Source of the DNA: Xanthoparmelia taractica
Lineage: Eukaryota; Ascomycota; Lecanoromycetes; Lecanorales; Parmeliaceae
Length of the DNA stretch: 64,000 nt
Direction: 5' to 3'
Assembly (NCBI GenBank): GCA_033085395.1
Contig: MU853182.1
Coordinates: 248,001-312,000, forward strand
The notes beneath the pieces were generated by a model. That model saw nothing but the letters and a program-made list of their open reading frames with translations, did no database searches and was not told where the DNA came from. Below, piece by piece: positions 42,526-52,831 of the stretch. Both the position numbers and the translations under genes were made by a program. The stretch's first letter is position 1, and the number at the start of each line of letters is the position of its first letter.

Positions 42526-43903
42526 TCAAGTCTTTGATGCAGCTTGCTCGAATGTCACCTTTCCGTCAGTGCCGATGCTCGCAGTACTCATACGAGGAGC
42601 TTTGATAGTTACAGGAGAGCCGGCTTGAGGAACCCCAGAGTCTGCTGGGCTTCGCTCTTGTGAGAGGTTCAACGCCGGTTGCATGTCGGCAACCTCTTTG
42701 ACGTTCTCAGATGTCAGCACGTCGCGTATCCTAGATGCGCGTGTTTGTAGTAGAATTGTGGTTGGCCCATAGAACTGCAGAAAAAGCTGGTGACCATTGG
42801 GATTTTGTCTTGACTGAGTTATGGATTGTACTAACCCTATCGCCCCAGATAGTCGTCCTTGCCCAAGTGCGAACACTGAATAATATACCTTTGAACGTCT
42901 GCCACGTTTGCGAGTTGCGCATTGCTCTTATGAACCTCGTATCTGGTAGCAGCTTAGAGGCGCCTATCTCCGGTATCTGAAAGCGCAGCGAAGACGACTT
43001 TAGACGATACGGTAGAGGTGGGCTAGCGTTCATGCTATATGCAACGACGTTGCTAGACTGTACGTCAATAGTGAACGTCTCGCAATGCCGTGCGAAACGC
43101 ACCTTGGGTGGACCACATATGATTCTCCAGCTTTGAGGACGATTTGGGAAATGGACCCTTGACCTGCGAGGGCAAGGAGTCCTCTTCCCGTAATCTGAGA
43201 GTTACCCCAATGCGCAAGACTCTTGGATGATCAGAATTTCATCTCCAATTCAGCATCGGTGCTTACCATTTTCCGGTTCCAAGTAGGTGTGATAGAGAGC
43301 GTCTGCCCAGTCCATGCTAAAAGAGCTTTTCCAGTGATCATCCAATCCAGCGTTCCATCTAAGTTGACCGTTGTCATTGAGGTATGAGACGCTTTGGTGG
43401 ATATGAGTGCGGTTATAGGTGTTATAGATGATATTTTCTGATACAGAAATGGTATTCGAAGAAAAGCTCTGCGGAAAGGCCCCAGTATAGAAAGCGTCGA
43501 CACTGCCTACTTCGTCCTCAGCTTGTATAAGAAACCTTGGACAATCAAGCTTCGCGTACATTCTCAGCCTTCCCCCCTACCCCAACCAGAGACCCTTTCC
43601 GAGTGTAGAGGTTTTGAGAGGCCGAGAGAGAAACGGATAGGAGAGAGAAGGGAGAGCCAATGACCTCGAATTTGGCATCTTGCACACAATCAGTACGCAA
43701 TTGAGACCCTGGGAAATCGACGGACCTGGTGTAGCACCGTTCGTTTGCAGGCCAGGTTCAGGAGGGACAATGTCAAGAGGGTCTGTGGATGGGGTAGAAA
43801 TGTGCAGACCTCGTCGCCAGACGGCTGGTAAGGAATACCATACCCTGGGAGCTCTCAAATAACTTGACTTGAAGATCTCTGGGCCTCTCAAGGGAGCCCG
43901 CAT
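42526..43903 (-). CDS. AIM24: AIM24 family mitochondrial protein
   Basis: Six exons (43903-43726, 43678-43560, 43506-43267, 43221-43103, 43052-42836, 42786-42526) give 377 residues. All introns are GT-AG of 44-50 nt. The N-terminus (MRAPLRGPEIFKSSYLRAPR, then WRRGLHIS) is a basic mitochondrial presequence. The family core follows: DAKFEVIGSPFSLLSVSLSA, LYTRKGSLVGVGGKAENAVS, the beta-helix repeats with WGNSQITGRGLLALAGQGSI, VVHPSNVVAYSM, YRLKSSSLRFQIP, TWARTTIWGDR and FLQFYGPTTILLQTRASRI. Aim24 sits in the yeast mitochondrial inner membrane and supports MICOS and respiratory growth. It is divergent from ATM1 across 398 bp. Some introns are near the minimum length, but every junction preserves conserved sequence. 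Confidence 0.9.
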
Positions 43904-44301
43904 AGCTTATAAGGGACGGGACTATCCATGATCGCGAAACGCGATGGTTATAAGCCGACGCTGCATATGTCGGGTAGCAGGCGTGAAAACTACCTGGGGA
44001 GTTTGACAGCAGTAGTTTACCACGGCATCGACCAGCTTGTAACGTGTCCTGCTCACACTTTAACTTCTCAGGGAGCTAGACAACCTGCTGATCACTCGTT
44101 GTTTCGTAAAAATTCAGGCTGCAATAGCTATCACTAGGCTAAGCGTTCGTGGATTTGCCGACATGATGCTCAAACTACCAATTTGGGCCCTGTGACATGT
44201 GTTGATATATGTCGATATACGTTGATATATGTTGATACATGCACATCAATACAGTGGTACCAGGTGCCTGTAATGTTTGACTACTGAAATGCTACGATAG
44301 A
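43904..44301. promoter_or_regulatory. Divergent AIM24/ATM1 promoter region
   Basis: This 398-bp gap between two start codons of mitochondrial-protein genes must contain both promoters. It holds the four-copy 10-bp tandem repeat at 44201. Confidence 0.65.
44201..44240. repeat. Four-copy 10-bp tandem repeat
   Basis: Units GTTGATATAT, GTCGATATAC, GTTGATATAT and GTTGATACAT lie head to tail, 62-101 bp upstream of the ATM1 start codon. Each unit contains a GATA core, so clustered GATA-factor sites or a TATA-like element are possible. Confidence 0.9.
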
Positions 44302-46609
44302 ATGCGCGTCACACTCGCCTCCAAAGTATGCGTGCCTTGTCGCATACCTCTACAACCTTCATTGGCGGGGTCAAGATATCTATTGGAACAGAGACCACGC
44401 TTTCCCCCTCTTCGACATCTGGTATATACCAAACATTTGCGGCAAAATGACAGCTCGAGGCGGGAAAGAGCACCGGGCGAGAGTCGCCTGCGTCCCGAAC
44501 AGTCTGAAAGCATCAAGCCGGAATGTTATCAGGAGCCAAGTAAGGCAAAGCCTGCTGAAGCACCCAAGACAGACGCTCTGCTGGCAGAGCAGAATGTATC
44601 AAACAAAGAGCAAAGGCGCGCGGATTGGATTATAATCAAGGAAATGGCCAAGTACATATGGCCAAAGGTATGACCGGCTTGTACGTCTGAATGACGGCAA
44701 AGGCCTAATAATACACCCAGGATGACTTTGGAGCGAGGGCTAGAGTAGGAACTGCACTGGCACTACTCGTTGGATCAAAGGTAGGAAGTGATATAAATGA
44801 TGCTTATAATTCTTGATGCTCAATACTCATAGGTCTTGAACGTACAAGTTCCTTTCTATTTCAAGAGCATTGTCGACTCTATGAATGTGGATTTTGTAGC
44901 TCTAGGTGGAATAGCTTGGACCGTTGGTGGGGCTATGATTGTAGCTTGTACGGGTTCTCTACTTTAACTTTATCCCTCTACTCATGGATCTCTTAGATGG
45001 TGCTACCAGAATTGGGGCGGCTGTTTTTCAGGAAATCAGAAACGCAATATTTGCGAGCGTTGCTCAGACAGCCATTCGCCGAGTCGCATGCAACGTCTTC
45101 GAGCATCTCCTCCGACTGGACTTGAGTTTCCATCTATCGAGGCAAACAGGAGGCCTAACAAGGGCCATTGACAGGGGGACCAAGGGCATAAGTTTCCTGT
45201 TAACGTCAATGGTCTTTCACATTATTCCTACCGCGTTGGAAATCGCTATGGTTTGTGGGATTTTGGCATATCAGTATGGGCCGAAGTTCGCTGCCATCAC
45301 TGCTGCAACAATGGTCGCTTACACCGGATTCACAGTCGTCACCACATCCTGGAGAACAAAATTTCGAAAGCAGGCAAATGCGGCAGATAATCAGGGTGCA
45401 ACGGTGGCGGTTGACTCTCTCATCAACTTCGAAGCCGTCAAGTATTTCAACAACGAGAAGTTCGAAGTAGGTAGATACGAGCAAGCGTTGAGTAACTATG
45501 AGAAAGCTTCAATCAAAGTCACCACTTCACTCTCTTTGTTGAACGCAGGGCAGAATCTCATCTTCTCCAGCGCCCTATCCGGCATGATGTATCTTGCCGC
45601 TGATGGTATCGCGACGGGGAGCCTCACCGTTGGAGACCTTGTGATGGTCAACCAGCTAGTCTTCCAGCTCTCCGTGCCTCTCAACTTCCTTGGCTCTGTG
45701 TATCGAGAGCTGAGGCAATCATTGCTTGATATGGAGACCCTGTTTAACCTGCAGAAGGTTAACATAGCCGTCAAAGAGCCTAAGAAGCCGAAAGCACTCC
45801 ATTTGACCAAGGGAGGAGAGATCAGATTTGAGAACGTGACTTTCGGTTACCACAAAGACCGGCCGATATTGCGGAATCTCAGTCTCACCATTCCGGCCGG
45901 TCAAAAGGTAGCCATTGTAGGTCCAAGCGGTTGTGGGAAGTCAACCATCCTGCGGCTGCTTTTCCGCTTCTACGACATAGAAACGGGGCGAATCCTGATT
46001 GATGACCAGGACATACGAGAGGTCAGCTTGAACAGCCTGCGCAAAGCTATTGGAGTCGTGCCTCAAGACACGCCTTTGTTCAACAACACTATTGAGCACA
46101 ATATCCGCTATGGAGACATGAATGCGTCATCTGAAGAGGTTCGTAGCGCTGCTAAGCGGGCGAGGGTCCATGATACCATCGACTCTCTTCCTGATGGCTA
46201 CAACACCATGGTTGGTGAAAGGGGCATGATGATCAGCGGAGGAGAGAAACAAAGGCTGGCAGTATCGAGACTCATACTGAAAGATCCGCCTTTGCTTTTC
46301 TTTGACGAAGCCACGTCGGCTTTGGATACGTACACCGAGCAATCGCTGCTGCAGAACATCAACAGTATACTCAAAGAGAAATCAAGGACCAGCGTTTTCG
46401 TGGCGCATAGGCTACGGTCAATCCTCGACAGTGACAAGATCATTGTCTTGCAGAATGGACATGTGGTAGAGAGTGGGACGCATGCCCAGCTAATCGGTCA
46501 AGACGGTGTGTACTCGACCCTGTGGCACGCCCAAGAGACGTCGCTCGGAGATGAGGGCGATGTTGAAAGGCATTCTCCTGAGAGCTTTGATGAAATGAAG
46601 CAACAATGA
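44302..46609 (+). CDS. ATM1: Mitochondrial ABC transporter Atm1
   Basis: Exons 44302-44667, 44721-44780, 44833-44947 and 44997-46609 give 717 residues. The first 100 residues are Arg/Ser-rich with no early membrane span, as in a mitochondrial leader. The exporter-type membrane domain follows (VLNVQVPFYFKSIVDSMN, YGATRIGAAVFQEIRNAIFA, RTKFRKQANAADNQGATVAV). The nucleotide-binding domain has Walker A (GPSGCGKST, about 489), signature ISGGEKQR (about 592), Walker B (LLFFDEATSALD, about 614) and the H-loop VAHRL. Atm1 is an inner-membrane half-transporter that exports a glutathione-linked sulfur compound for cytosolic iron-sulfur protein assembly. The signature begins with Ile rather than the usual Leu, a conservative change. 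Confidence 0.95.
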
Positions 46610-47278
46610 ATCCAGAAGGCCAAACTGGGAGGGAAAAGGGCTGTTGTACCCACAATTGTATAGTATCGAATGGCCTAGGCCTCGGACGAACTCCGCTACG
46701 AGATGGGACATGGGAACAGGGCGGGGGGTCGACTAGATTGATAGTTCCTGTACCACCATCCGAAGTAAACCATCGACCTGTTGTCGCCAATACAAGATGC
46801 TGCAAGAGAGATCATTGAAAACTGAGCCTATGTGCCCAGGATGTTCCCATTATTTAAGATGACCTCAACGACCTACAATCGTCTGGGATGAGGCACCGGA
46901 ATAGTACTCGTGGTCGGGGGCCATTGTGATTGGAAGCTCAAAGATGATTGAGGGAGAGGCATATAGAGACGACGCATTCTTGGCATCATGTGACGCATAA
47001 AGTCTATAGCCCAGAGCGACGGAGCATGAAATTGTATAAGCATCGAGAGAGACGGTACGGTTATACTGCACCCTCAAATGGAGAATACAGAACAAGGGCC
47101 AGACATAATGTCATAGCTGTCCCTTCCTACCTAGACTCTGCCACTATCTATTGTGTCTATTTGCTCGACACCCACGCAATGCTACGCTGACAAACAATCA
47201 TGCACCCCTGGAGAATGGTTGAGAGATAACTATCCTGAACGCCATGCACTCGCAATTAGCACCGCCACTCACGAATCA
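46610..47278. other. Intergenic between convergent ATM1 and eIF3e
   Basis: No gene, repeat or RNA was recognised. Both genes end here, so polyadenylation signals are expected. Confidence 0.5.
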
Positions 47279-48690
47279 TCACTTCGCGACGGCAGCACTC
47301 AGCACCGAGGTCCTGAAGAAACTTCCTTTAGTGCGCTCAATCACCTGTTCTCAGGTCAGCATAGGAGACTTGACAGATAGATGCAAAAGTGTACGCTTAC
47401 TTGCTGGTATACTGAGTTTGCTGGGTGGTTCATCAGTACGGTCCCTTCCTTGTAGTCCAGCTTCCCATCCATTCTCGTATCCCGAATCAGGTTCACAATC
47501 CATTTCTCGCCTTCCTCCATCTCCAGGCCTAACCTCTTGCTTAGATCCCTAATATCGATCCTCTGGTGGATCTTGCAGTAACTCTCACTTATCAGATGCC
47601 TCGCAGCCTCCACGAATGCTTCTGCCGCTGCACTCAGGAAGAAATCACCCTTGAGAACATCTTCCGCTTCGCTCAACTTCTTCTGCGCTTCTTCGAAGTC
47701 AAAATCGATATAAAGCGCTTTTATAAAGCTAGTGACTGGATCTTGGTATTCGTAGGCTTCCTGGCGCACAACCCGCACAAGATCCTTGAGCTGCTTCTGG
47801 TACTGGCCTGTATTGCGCGTTCGTGATCTGTTGGTGATAACGGCAGCTGCAAGGTAGCGTAGGATCCAAGGGCAATTGGTCTGAATAGTATTTATGAAGG
47901 CGGGAGAGAAGAAGAGTTCCGTGATCTGGTCGCGGGCGGGTTCGTAGTTGAAAAATGGAAAGAGCGACCAATGAATAAGCCACGTTCGGTGCTGGAGCTG
48001 TGCCAAGGGATTGTTGAAAAGTTTGGTATCGATACTCTCTTTTACTTTATTGACCTCCTCCATCACAACATCCCATTGGGTGGTTAGTATATCTGAGGCA
48101 AGTTTGCCCCAGGTCGCGGATGTGGCTTTGTCATTGTCGGTGGAAAGAATGCGGAACTGGTCCAGGAGGTGGGCGGCATTGGCATAGCTGCCACAGCTAT
48201 ATTGAAAACGACCGTAATCGTAAAGCATGTCTACCATCTCGCTCGTGACTCCATGGTTCGTCTCGAGGAATTTCAAGTTGGCGACCTTATCGCTGCGGAG
48301 GTTGGACACCACACTGTCATCACTGAGCAGTTCATCGATCTGACTGGTCTCTTCGGTAAATAGAGATAAACGTTGTAAAACTTCTTCCCTCTTCTTCAAG
48401 AATTCTTCAGGCACATCATCGCTGTCATTGAGTTCTTGCCACAGACTCGCAACGTAGTCAGTCATGTTGGTTTGCTTGAGAAGTTCATATTTTGTCCTTG
48501 TGATATCCGAATTCGTGCTGTCATCGCCCTCTTGGCCGGACAGGAATTCGAGTAGAGGGAATATGAGATGGCGGTCGAGGTGGAGGATGAGCTTGGGGAG
48601 GAGGTCATTTTCTTCGGAGATCTCTGCGGATGCCGTTTGGGCCTTGCCGTTCAGTATGGCTCCTGCTGATGTGGGAGTGTTGTCTGTCAT
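47279..48690 (-). CDS. INT6: Eukaryotic translation initiation factor 3 subunit E
   Basis: Exons 48690-47401 and 47344-47279 give 451 residues. The 56-nt intron (GTAAGC/ACAG) restores the conserved end NSVYQQVIERTKGSFFRT, then SVLSAAVAK. The eIF3e N-terminal domain starts with NDLLPKLILHLDRHLIFPLL. The helical repeat body contains LYDYGRFQYSCGSYANAA and RTWLIHWSLFPFFNY. The PCI domain near 300-420 includes ISESYCKIHQRIDIRDLSKR, LGLEMEEGEKWIVNLI and MDGKLDYKEGTVLMNHP. eIF3e is a core subunit of the cytoplasmic eIF3 complex that bridges eIF4F and the 40S ribosome. It is divergent from mL49, only 175 bp apart. Confidence 0.96.
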
Positions 48691-48757
48691 AGCTGCGGTT
48701 ATGTAGAACTATCTTGACAAACTGGGAGGAAGCGGACTTTGTGCGTTGCGTGCGCGC

Positions 48758-48769
48758 CTTGGCGCCAAG
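48758..48769. promoter_or_regulatory. Perfect 12-bp palindrome CTTGGCGCCAAG
   Basis: It lies in the 175-bp divergent promoter of eIF3e and mL49. A symmetric TTGGCGCCAA core could bind a dimeric factor; no fungal factor is assigned from the sequence alone. Confidence 0.45.
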
Positions 48770-48865
48770 AGTTCTCCGATTCATCAAACACCAAAGAATC
48801 CACCCGAGTTAGCTTTAAGATATAAAAGATATTGACTTGGCTTCGCTATCCTCCCATGCGACACA

Positions 48866-49479
48866 ATGTTTTCAGTATCTTTCATGTCCTTCTTACGTCC
48901 TCTTCCCCTTCCTCGTCCCTCCTCCATCCATGTTCTCCAGCGCCAGATATCAAGCCTACCTCGTCTCCACCAACGAAGTAAGGCCTTTCCCATCCTACGA
49001 CCAAACGTCCATCTACCGAAGTCTGATTGCCAATAGCTGCCACAGAGATCCCAAAGGCGCAAGCCCCAGCAACGTCATCTCCTGCAACAGAACCCTCGAC
49101 CCCGATTGATCCCACTGCGCTACCTCCCCTTCCCTATCACGTTCACCGTACCGCATCACAAAAGTTGCCAATCTACCACCTCGCTAAACGCGGCGGAAAT
49201 CTCCACCAGACTCGAATACGGAAGATTCAAGGGAACGTCGAGAAGCTTAGGGAAGAAATAGTAGCGACGTTAGCCTTGAGGGAGAACACCGTCGTTATCA
49301 ATCGACTCACAGGGCATATTATTATAAAGGTACGTTGACACAGTCGTGCATAGATAGGGGTTCTATGAAGAAGACTGGGCAAACAGCGTCCCTGATTGAG
49401 AAACGGCTAACATCAATTGTCTTCATAGGGCTGGTATAAGGATGACATCAAAAGGTTCTTGGAAGAGCGACATTTCTGA
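48866..49479 (+). CDS. IMG2: Mitochondrial large ribosomal subunit protein mL49
   Basis: Exons 48866-48977, 49037-49329 and 49429-49479 give 151 residues. The start (MFSVSFMSFLRPLPLPRPSS) is a basic, Ser/Leu-rich mitochondrial leader. The family body begins LPPLPYHVHRTASQKLPIYH and continues LAKRGGNLHQTRIRKIQGNV, NTVVINRLTGHIIIKGWYKD and DIKRFLEERHF, the classical Img2/mL49 end. It is a structural protein of the mitochondrial 54S subunit. Both introns restore exact conserved sequence: the first joins HQRTATEIPK, the second IIIK-GWYKDD. It is convergent with SWI1 and shares a promoter with eIF3e. Confidence 0.93.
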
Positions 49480-49810
49480 TATATGCTATCGGGAGTGCTT
49501 CTTCAAGCGAATGCGTTTTACCCAGGTCCCCCTGATCATGGGATCTACTTGTGTAACGTTAGGCGCAGCACAAAGTGTACAAACTATAGACACCAATTGC
49601 GCATCACTTTGTTTCAAGCCACATTACCCAGATACCGCCTCGCTCTCATTTCTCCCAGCCACACGACTTGCTTGGTAGGCCACCGATCCATGTGCTTAAC
49701 ACACCCTCACTACCCTACACCAAATCAACTAGGACCTATTGGCTCAAGCCTCTTCTCAATCCCTGACGCAGGGATTAGGGCAATAATTCGCGCGATTGCC
49801 ATAAGTATGC
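49480..49810. other. Intergenic between convergent mL49 and SWI1
   Basis: Nothing recognisable beyond presumed 3' UTRs. Confidence 0.5.
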
Positions 49811-52800
49811 TCAGGCATCCAAACCAGAGAGACCACAGAGCATCGCTACAGTAAGATCCCCCGTGTTGGGTTGCACTAAGGCTGAAAGGACACTCCGTTT
49901 GTCGGGCATCACTTCGGGTGGCAGTCCTTTTGCACTGCCAAGTGCATCCTTCGCCTTTTCGGCGAGCTTCCTCAGGACTGCAAGCCCACGATTGGTGATG
50001 GTAATGATACCATGAGGATCATTATCCTGCATTCGGCCTGAAACGTGTCGCTGTTGTGACGAAGGCTGCGGCTGTCTGCTGAATTCGGACACAATCCTTG
50101 TCAGACTGAAGATGAAGCCATCCCGAGATGTAAGCCATGTGTGCGCGAGTTCATGCTCCGAGGCTGGTATAAGACCAATAATAATTTCCGCGGCCAAGAG
50201 ACCTTGCACCAGGTAGGGAGCGCGGAGCTTAACGAGACCTGCAGTATTAAGGTGTCCATATTCGGGTATCGCAGCTATGGCCAGACCGAAAGCCCGAGTC
50301 AGCAGATCGTATGGTGGGGTAGAAGAACTGTCTACGGCAAATATTGCTCTATAGAAGGATCGATTTGGATCACCTCGAGCGAGTAGTTTCGCCAAGCTGT
50401 CGACTGCGTGTGGGAAGTAGCGATGGATTGCTGGGATGTAGGCAGAGAAAGAGATCTCTTCGTCCTCAGCGCTACGAGGCGCAGGCGATGGCGCAAAAGA
50501 TAGCAAGAAGTGGAGTATGCACAAGGCCTCCTCTTTTCCTGGCAGGTCGATACGCTGAGATACATTGGTGAGGAAAGTGAGAACATCTTTGCTGAAATCT
50601 AGAGCGTTCAAATTTGTTCGTAACAGCATAGTACGCGTGCCAAGGTATCGGATCACAGTGGTCATAAATCGAATGACCATGGGATCTGCCAAGGCTGTGT
50701 GGTTGTGCTCCAGGAACGAGAAATTTCTGAGTATTGTGGTCACACATATCAGCCTGTCAACTGCCCGATCAAGATCGTAATCAAGGGCGCCAAATTCCGG
50801 TACGTCCTGAAGCATGGTAGTTTCGATCTTACAGCCTCTAGCAATCTCCTCGTAGGAGCTGATGAGCATGGCGTCTGAGACTTCGGCAGCGTGGTCCGCA
50901 AGCAAATCTACCTGGTCCTCCGCACAATCGATCAAAGCCTCAAGCAGATCCTCGCAATTATCCAGGTGGAGTGGGATCTGTTCAATAGTTAAAGAAGCCA
51001 GCGTGTCAAGCGCAAGCCGCACTTCTCCATGTATACCTGAACGCAGGGATAATGTCAAAGCCCGAATATCGATGACACCAAGCTCTTCCACTTTAGGTAC
51101 ACTGAGCTTGTACTTCAGTAGATCATCTATAGTCCCCAGAAAATTGGACCCAGGAGCCAGTTCGACGCCCCCATAAGTTGGTGCTGTATCTCCATTGTCG
51201 AGACTTGTCGCATCGAATATTTTGTGCTCTTCTAGCTTCGCGATCTTGGGCTCAAGCCTCCAATTCTTGTTTTCTGATAGCCGCGGTATCCGGTTGTCGT
51301 CTGCCTCCTTTTTGACTGCCGAGGACGGCTTCTGGGCTTCTTTGGGTGGACCGCTACGCGGTGGAGCCTGCATTCCAAGATGCGGCACGTTGTAAACATT
51401 GGATGGACGTCCCTGAGCTTGGCCCTGCTGTGGTGTCATGTATCCATTTTGTAGCGCCGGCCTGGCTTCATGCTGTGTGGTGACCATGTGCCTTTGAGGT
51501 GTTTGATACTGGGCATGCATGTGTGGCGGGGGTTGTATAAGCTGCTGCCCCTGCTGATTGTGCATCTGCTTTGTTGGGGAAAACACCTCCTGTCTTAAAC
51601 CTGCATCTCCACCTTGATTGTGATTCGGAAGCCTGGTATGATCTGCCATTGCCTGCCGTTGTTGCTGCTGTTGTGTCTGCATATACGTTTCATACGGCAA
51701 CAGATTTGCATGCCAGTAATTTTGAAGCTCTCGACCGGCAGATGGAAATTGTTCTGCGGCTATTCCTAACAATTGAGCGGCCTTTGGCCATGACCCTGTA
51801 TTACTTACTCTTTTCGAACCGCCCATCCTCAGAACGTTAACGAATAGCTGCACGCTATTGATATGTCGCCCTGCGATCACAGGCCGATCAATGAATTGCA
51901 GTTGTTGTTGTTGCATAAATTGGGCAATGGCTTGTAAGAGCTGACCCTGGTTATCTGGTCGCGGTTGTCCCTGCTGTGCACGAAGCGCTGCGATGTGGCC
52001 CGCGGACATGTGATTCGAGGGTTGTGCCAAAGGACCCATTGTGCCACCTTGCTGCCGTAGATGCTGTAGCTGTCGCATGCGGAGGGCTTCTTGTTGCATC
52101 CTCAGCTGTTGTTGCTGATGACTCTGGGGCTGTTGATTGTATTGAGACAAAGCCGCCCCGTTCACCGGCGTGCCAACTGGTGAGGTGAATGATTGACCAG
52201 GGCCCGCACCATATGGCATTACTTGTGCATAATGCTGACCACCATTCTGAGGGGTATTCACTCGACTGCCATGTTCGGACTGCGGAGGGGACGCATGTGC
52301 GCCACCGAAAGTCTGAGTGGCTGGAGAGAAAGGGGAAGGCGACATTGTCTGGACACGCTGCTGTGGGGCTTGAGGGTTAAAGGACTGGTTTGGGATAATG
52401 GGCGATTGACTCGGATTGCTGCCGGTTTGCTGAAACTGCTGGTATGATGGTGTCCCGGAGAAATGTTGGTTACCATTGATAGCACCTTGATAGCCTGGAT
52501 ACACACCCTGAGGTGTTTGTGAGCGCGATGCAGGGAGGGTGCCGGGAACCTGTCGAGGAGATTCTCCTATGCTATCTTCCCGGGGCCGAGGCCGTTTCGA
52601 AGGAACGAGGGGTTGAGTAGGGTACATGGAGCTGTACGCAGGGGAGCCGTTACGCGCATTTCCATTCTGCATGCGCTGCTGTAGTTGTTGGTTCTGCAAA
52701 TGATTGAATTCGAAGGACGATGAGGTAGGAGTCGGCATGAAAGCCAAAGAAGGGTCGCTAGCAGGATTGAAGGCTCCATTTTCATTGTTGGGAAAGGGCT

Positions 52801-52831
52801 GGACATCGTTGAGCCAATTTGGCATACTCAT
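49811..52831 (-). CDS. SWI1: SWI/SNF chromatin-remodelling subunit SWI1 (ARID protein)
   Basis: One exon encodes 1006 residues from the ATG of MSMPNWLNDVQPF; upstream in-frame codons lack an ATG. The N-terminal 300 residues are rich in Gln, Asn, Pro and Ser, typical of SWI1. The ARID DNA-binding domain covers about 305-385 (FIDRPVIAGRHINSVQLFVN, VLRMGGSKRVSNTGSWPKAA, LLGIAAEQFPSAGRELQNYW). After a second Gln-rich linker, the C-terminal half (from about 520) is helical and ARM-like (TLSLRSGIHGEVRLALDTLA, and a stretch with RNFSFLEHNHTALA), as in ARID1/Swi1 subunits. It is a nuclear component of the SWI/SNF remodeller. The 5' leader probably contains an intron: a GTAAGT near 53190 with an AACAG acceptor near 53135. 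Confidence 0.9.
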   Translation of the reverse strand: MSMPNWLNDVQPFPNNENGAFNPASDPSLAFMPTPTSSSFEFNHLQNQQLQQRMQNGNARNGSPAYSSMYPTQPLVPSKRPRPREDSIGESPRQVPGTLPASRSQTPQGVYPGYQGAINGNQHFSGTPSYQQFQQTGSNPSQSPIIPNQSFNPQAPQQRVQTMSPSPFSPATQTFGGAHASPPQSEHGSRVNTPQNGGQHYAQVMPYGAGPGQSFTSPVGTPVNGAALSQYNQQPQSHQQQQLRMQQEALRMRQLQHLRQQGGTMGPLAQPSNHMSAGHIAALRAQQGQPRPDNQGQLLQAIAQFMQQQQLQFIDRPVIAGRHINSVQLFVNVLRMGGSKRVSNTGSWPKAAQLLGIAAEQFPSAGRELQNYWHANLLPYETYMQTQQQQQRQAMADHTRLPNHNQGGDAGLRQEVFSPTKQMHNQQGQQLIQPPPHMHAQYQTPQRHMVTTQHEARPALQNGYMTPQQGQAQGRPSNVYNVPHLGMQAPPRSGPPKEAQKPSSAVKKEADDNRIPRLSENKNWRLEPKIAKLEEHKIFDATSLDNGDTAPTYGGVELAPGSNFLGTIDDLLKYKLSVPKVEELGVIDIRALTLSLRSGIHGEVRLALDTLASLTIEQIPLHLDNCEDLLEALIDCAEDQVDLLADHAAEVSDAMLISSYEEIARGCKIETTMLQDVPEFGALDYDLDRAVDRLICVTTILRNFSFLEHNHTALADPMVIRFMTTVIRYLGTRTMLLRTNLNALDFSKDVLTFLTNVSQRIDLPGKEEALCILHFLLSFAPSPAPRSAEDEEISFSAYIPAIHRYFPHAVDSLAKLLARGDPNRSFYRAIFAVDSSSTPPYDLLTRAFGLAIAAIPEYGHLNTAGLVKLRAPYLVQGLLAAEIIIGLIPASEHELAHTWLTSRDGFIFSLTRIVSEFSRQPQPSSQQRHVSGRMQDNDPHGIITITNRGLAVLRKLAEKAKDALGSAKGLPPEVMPDKRSVLSALVQPNTGDLTVAMLCGLSGLDA

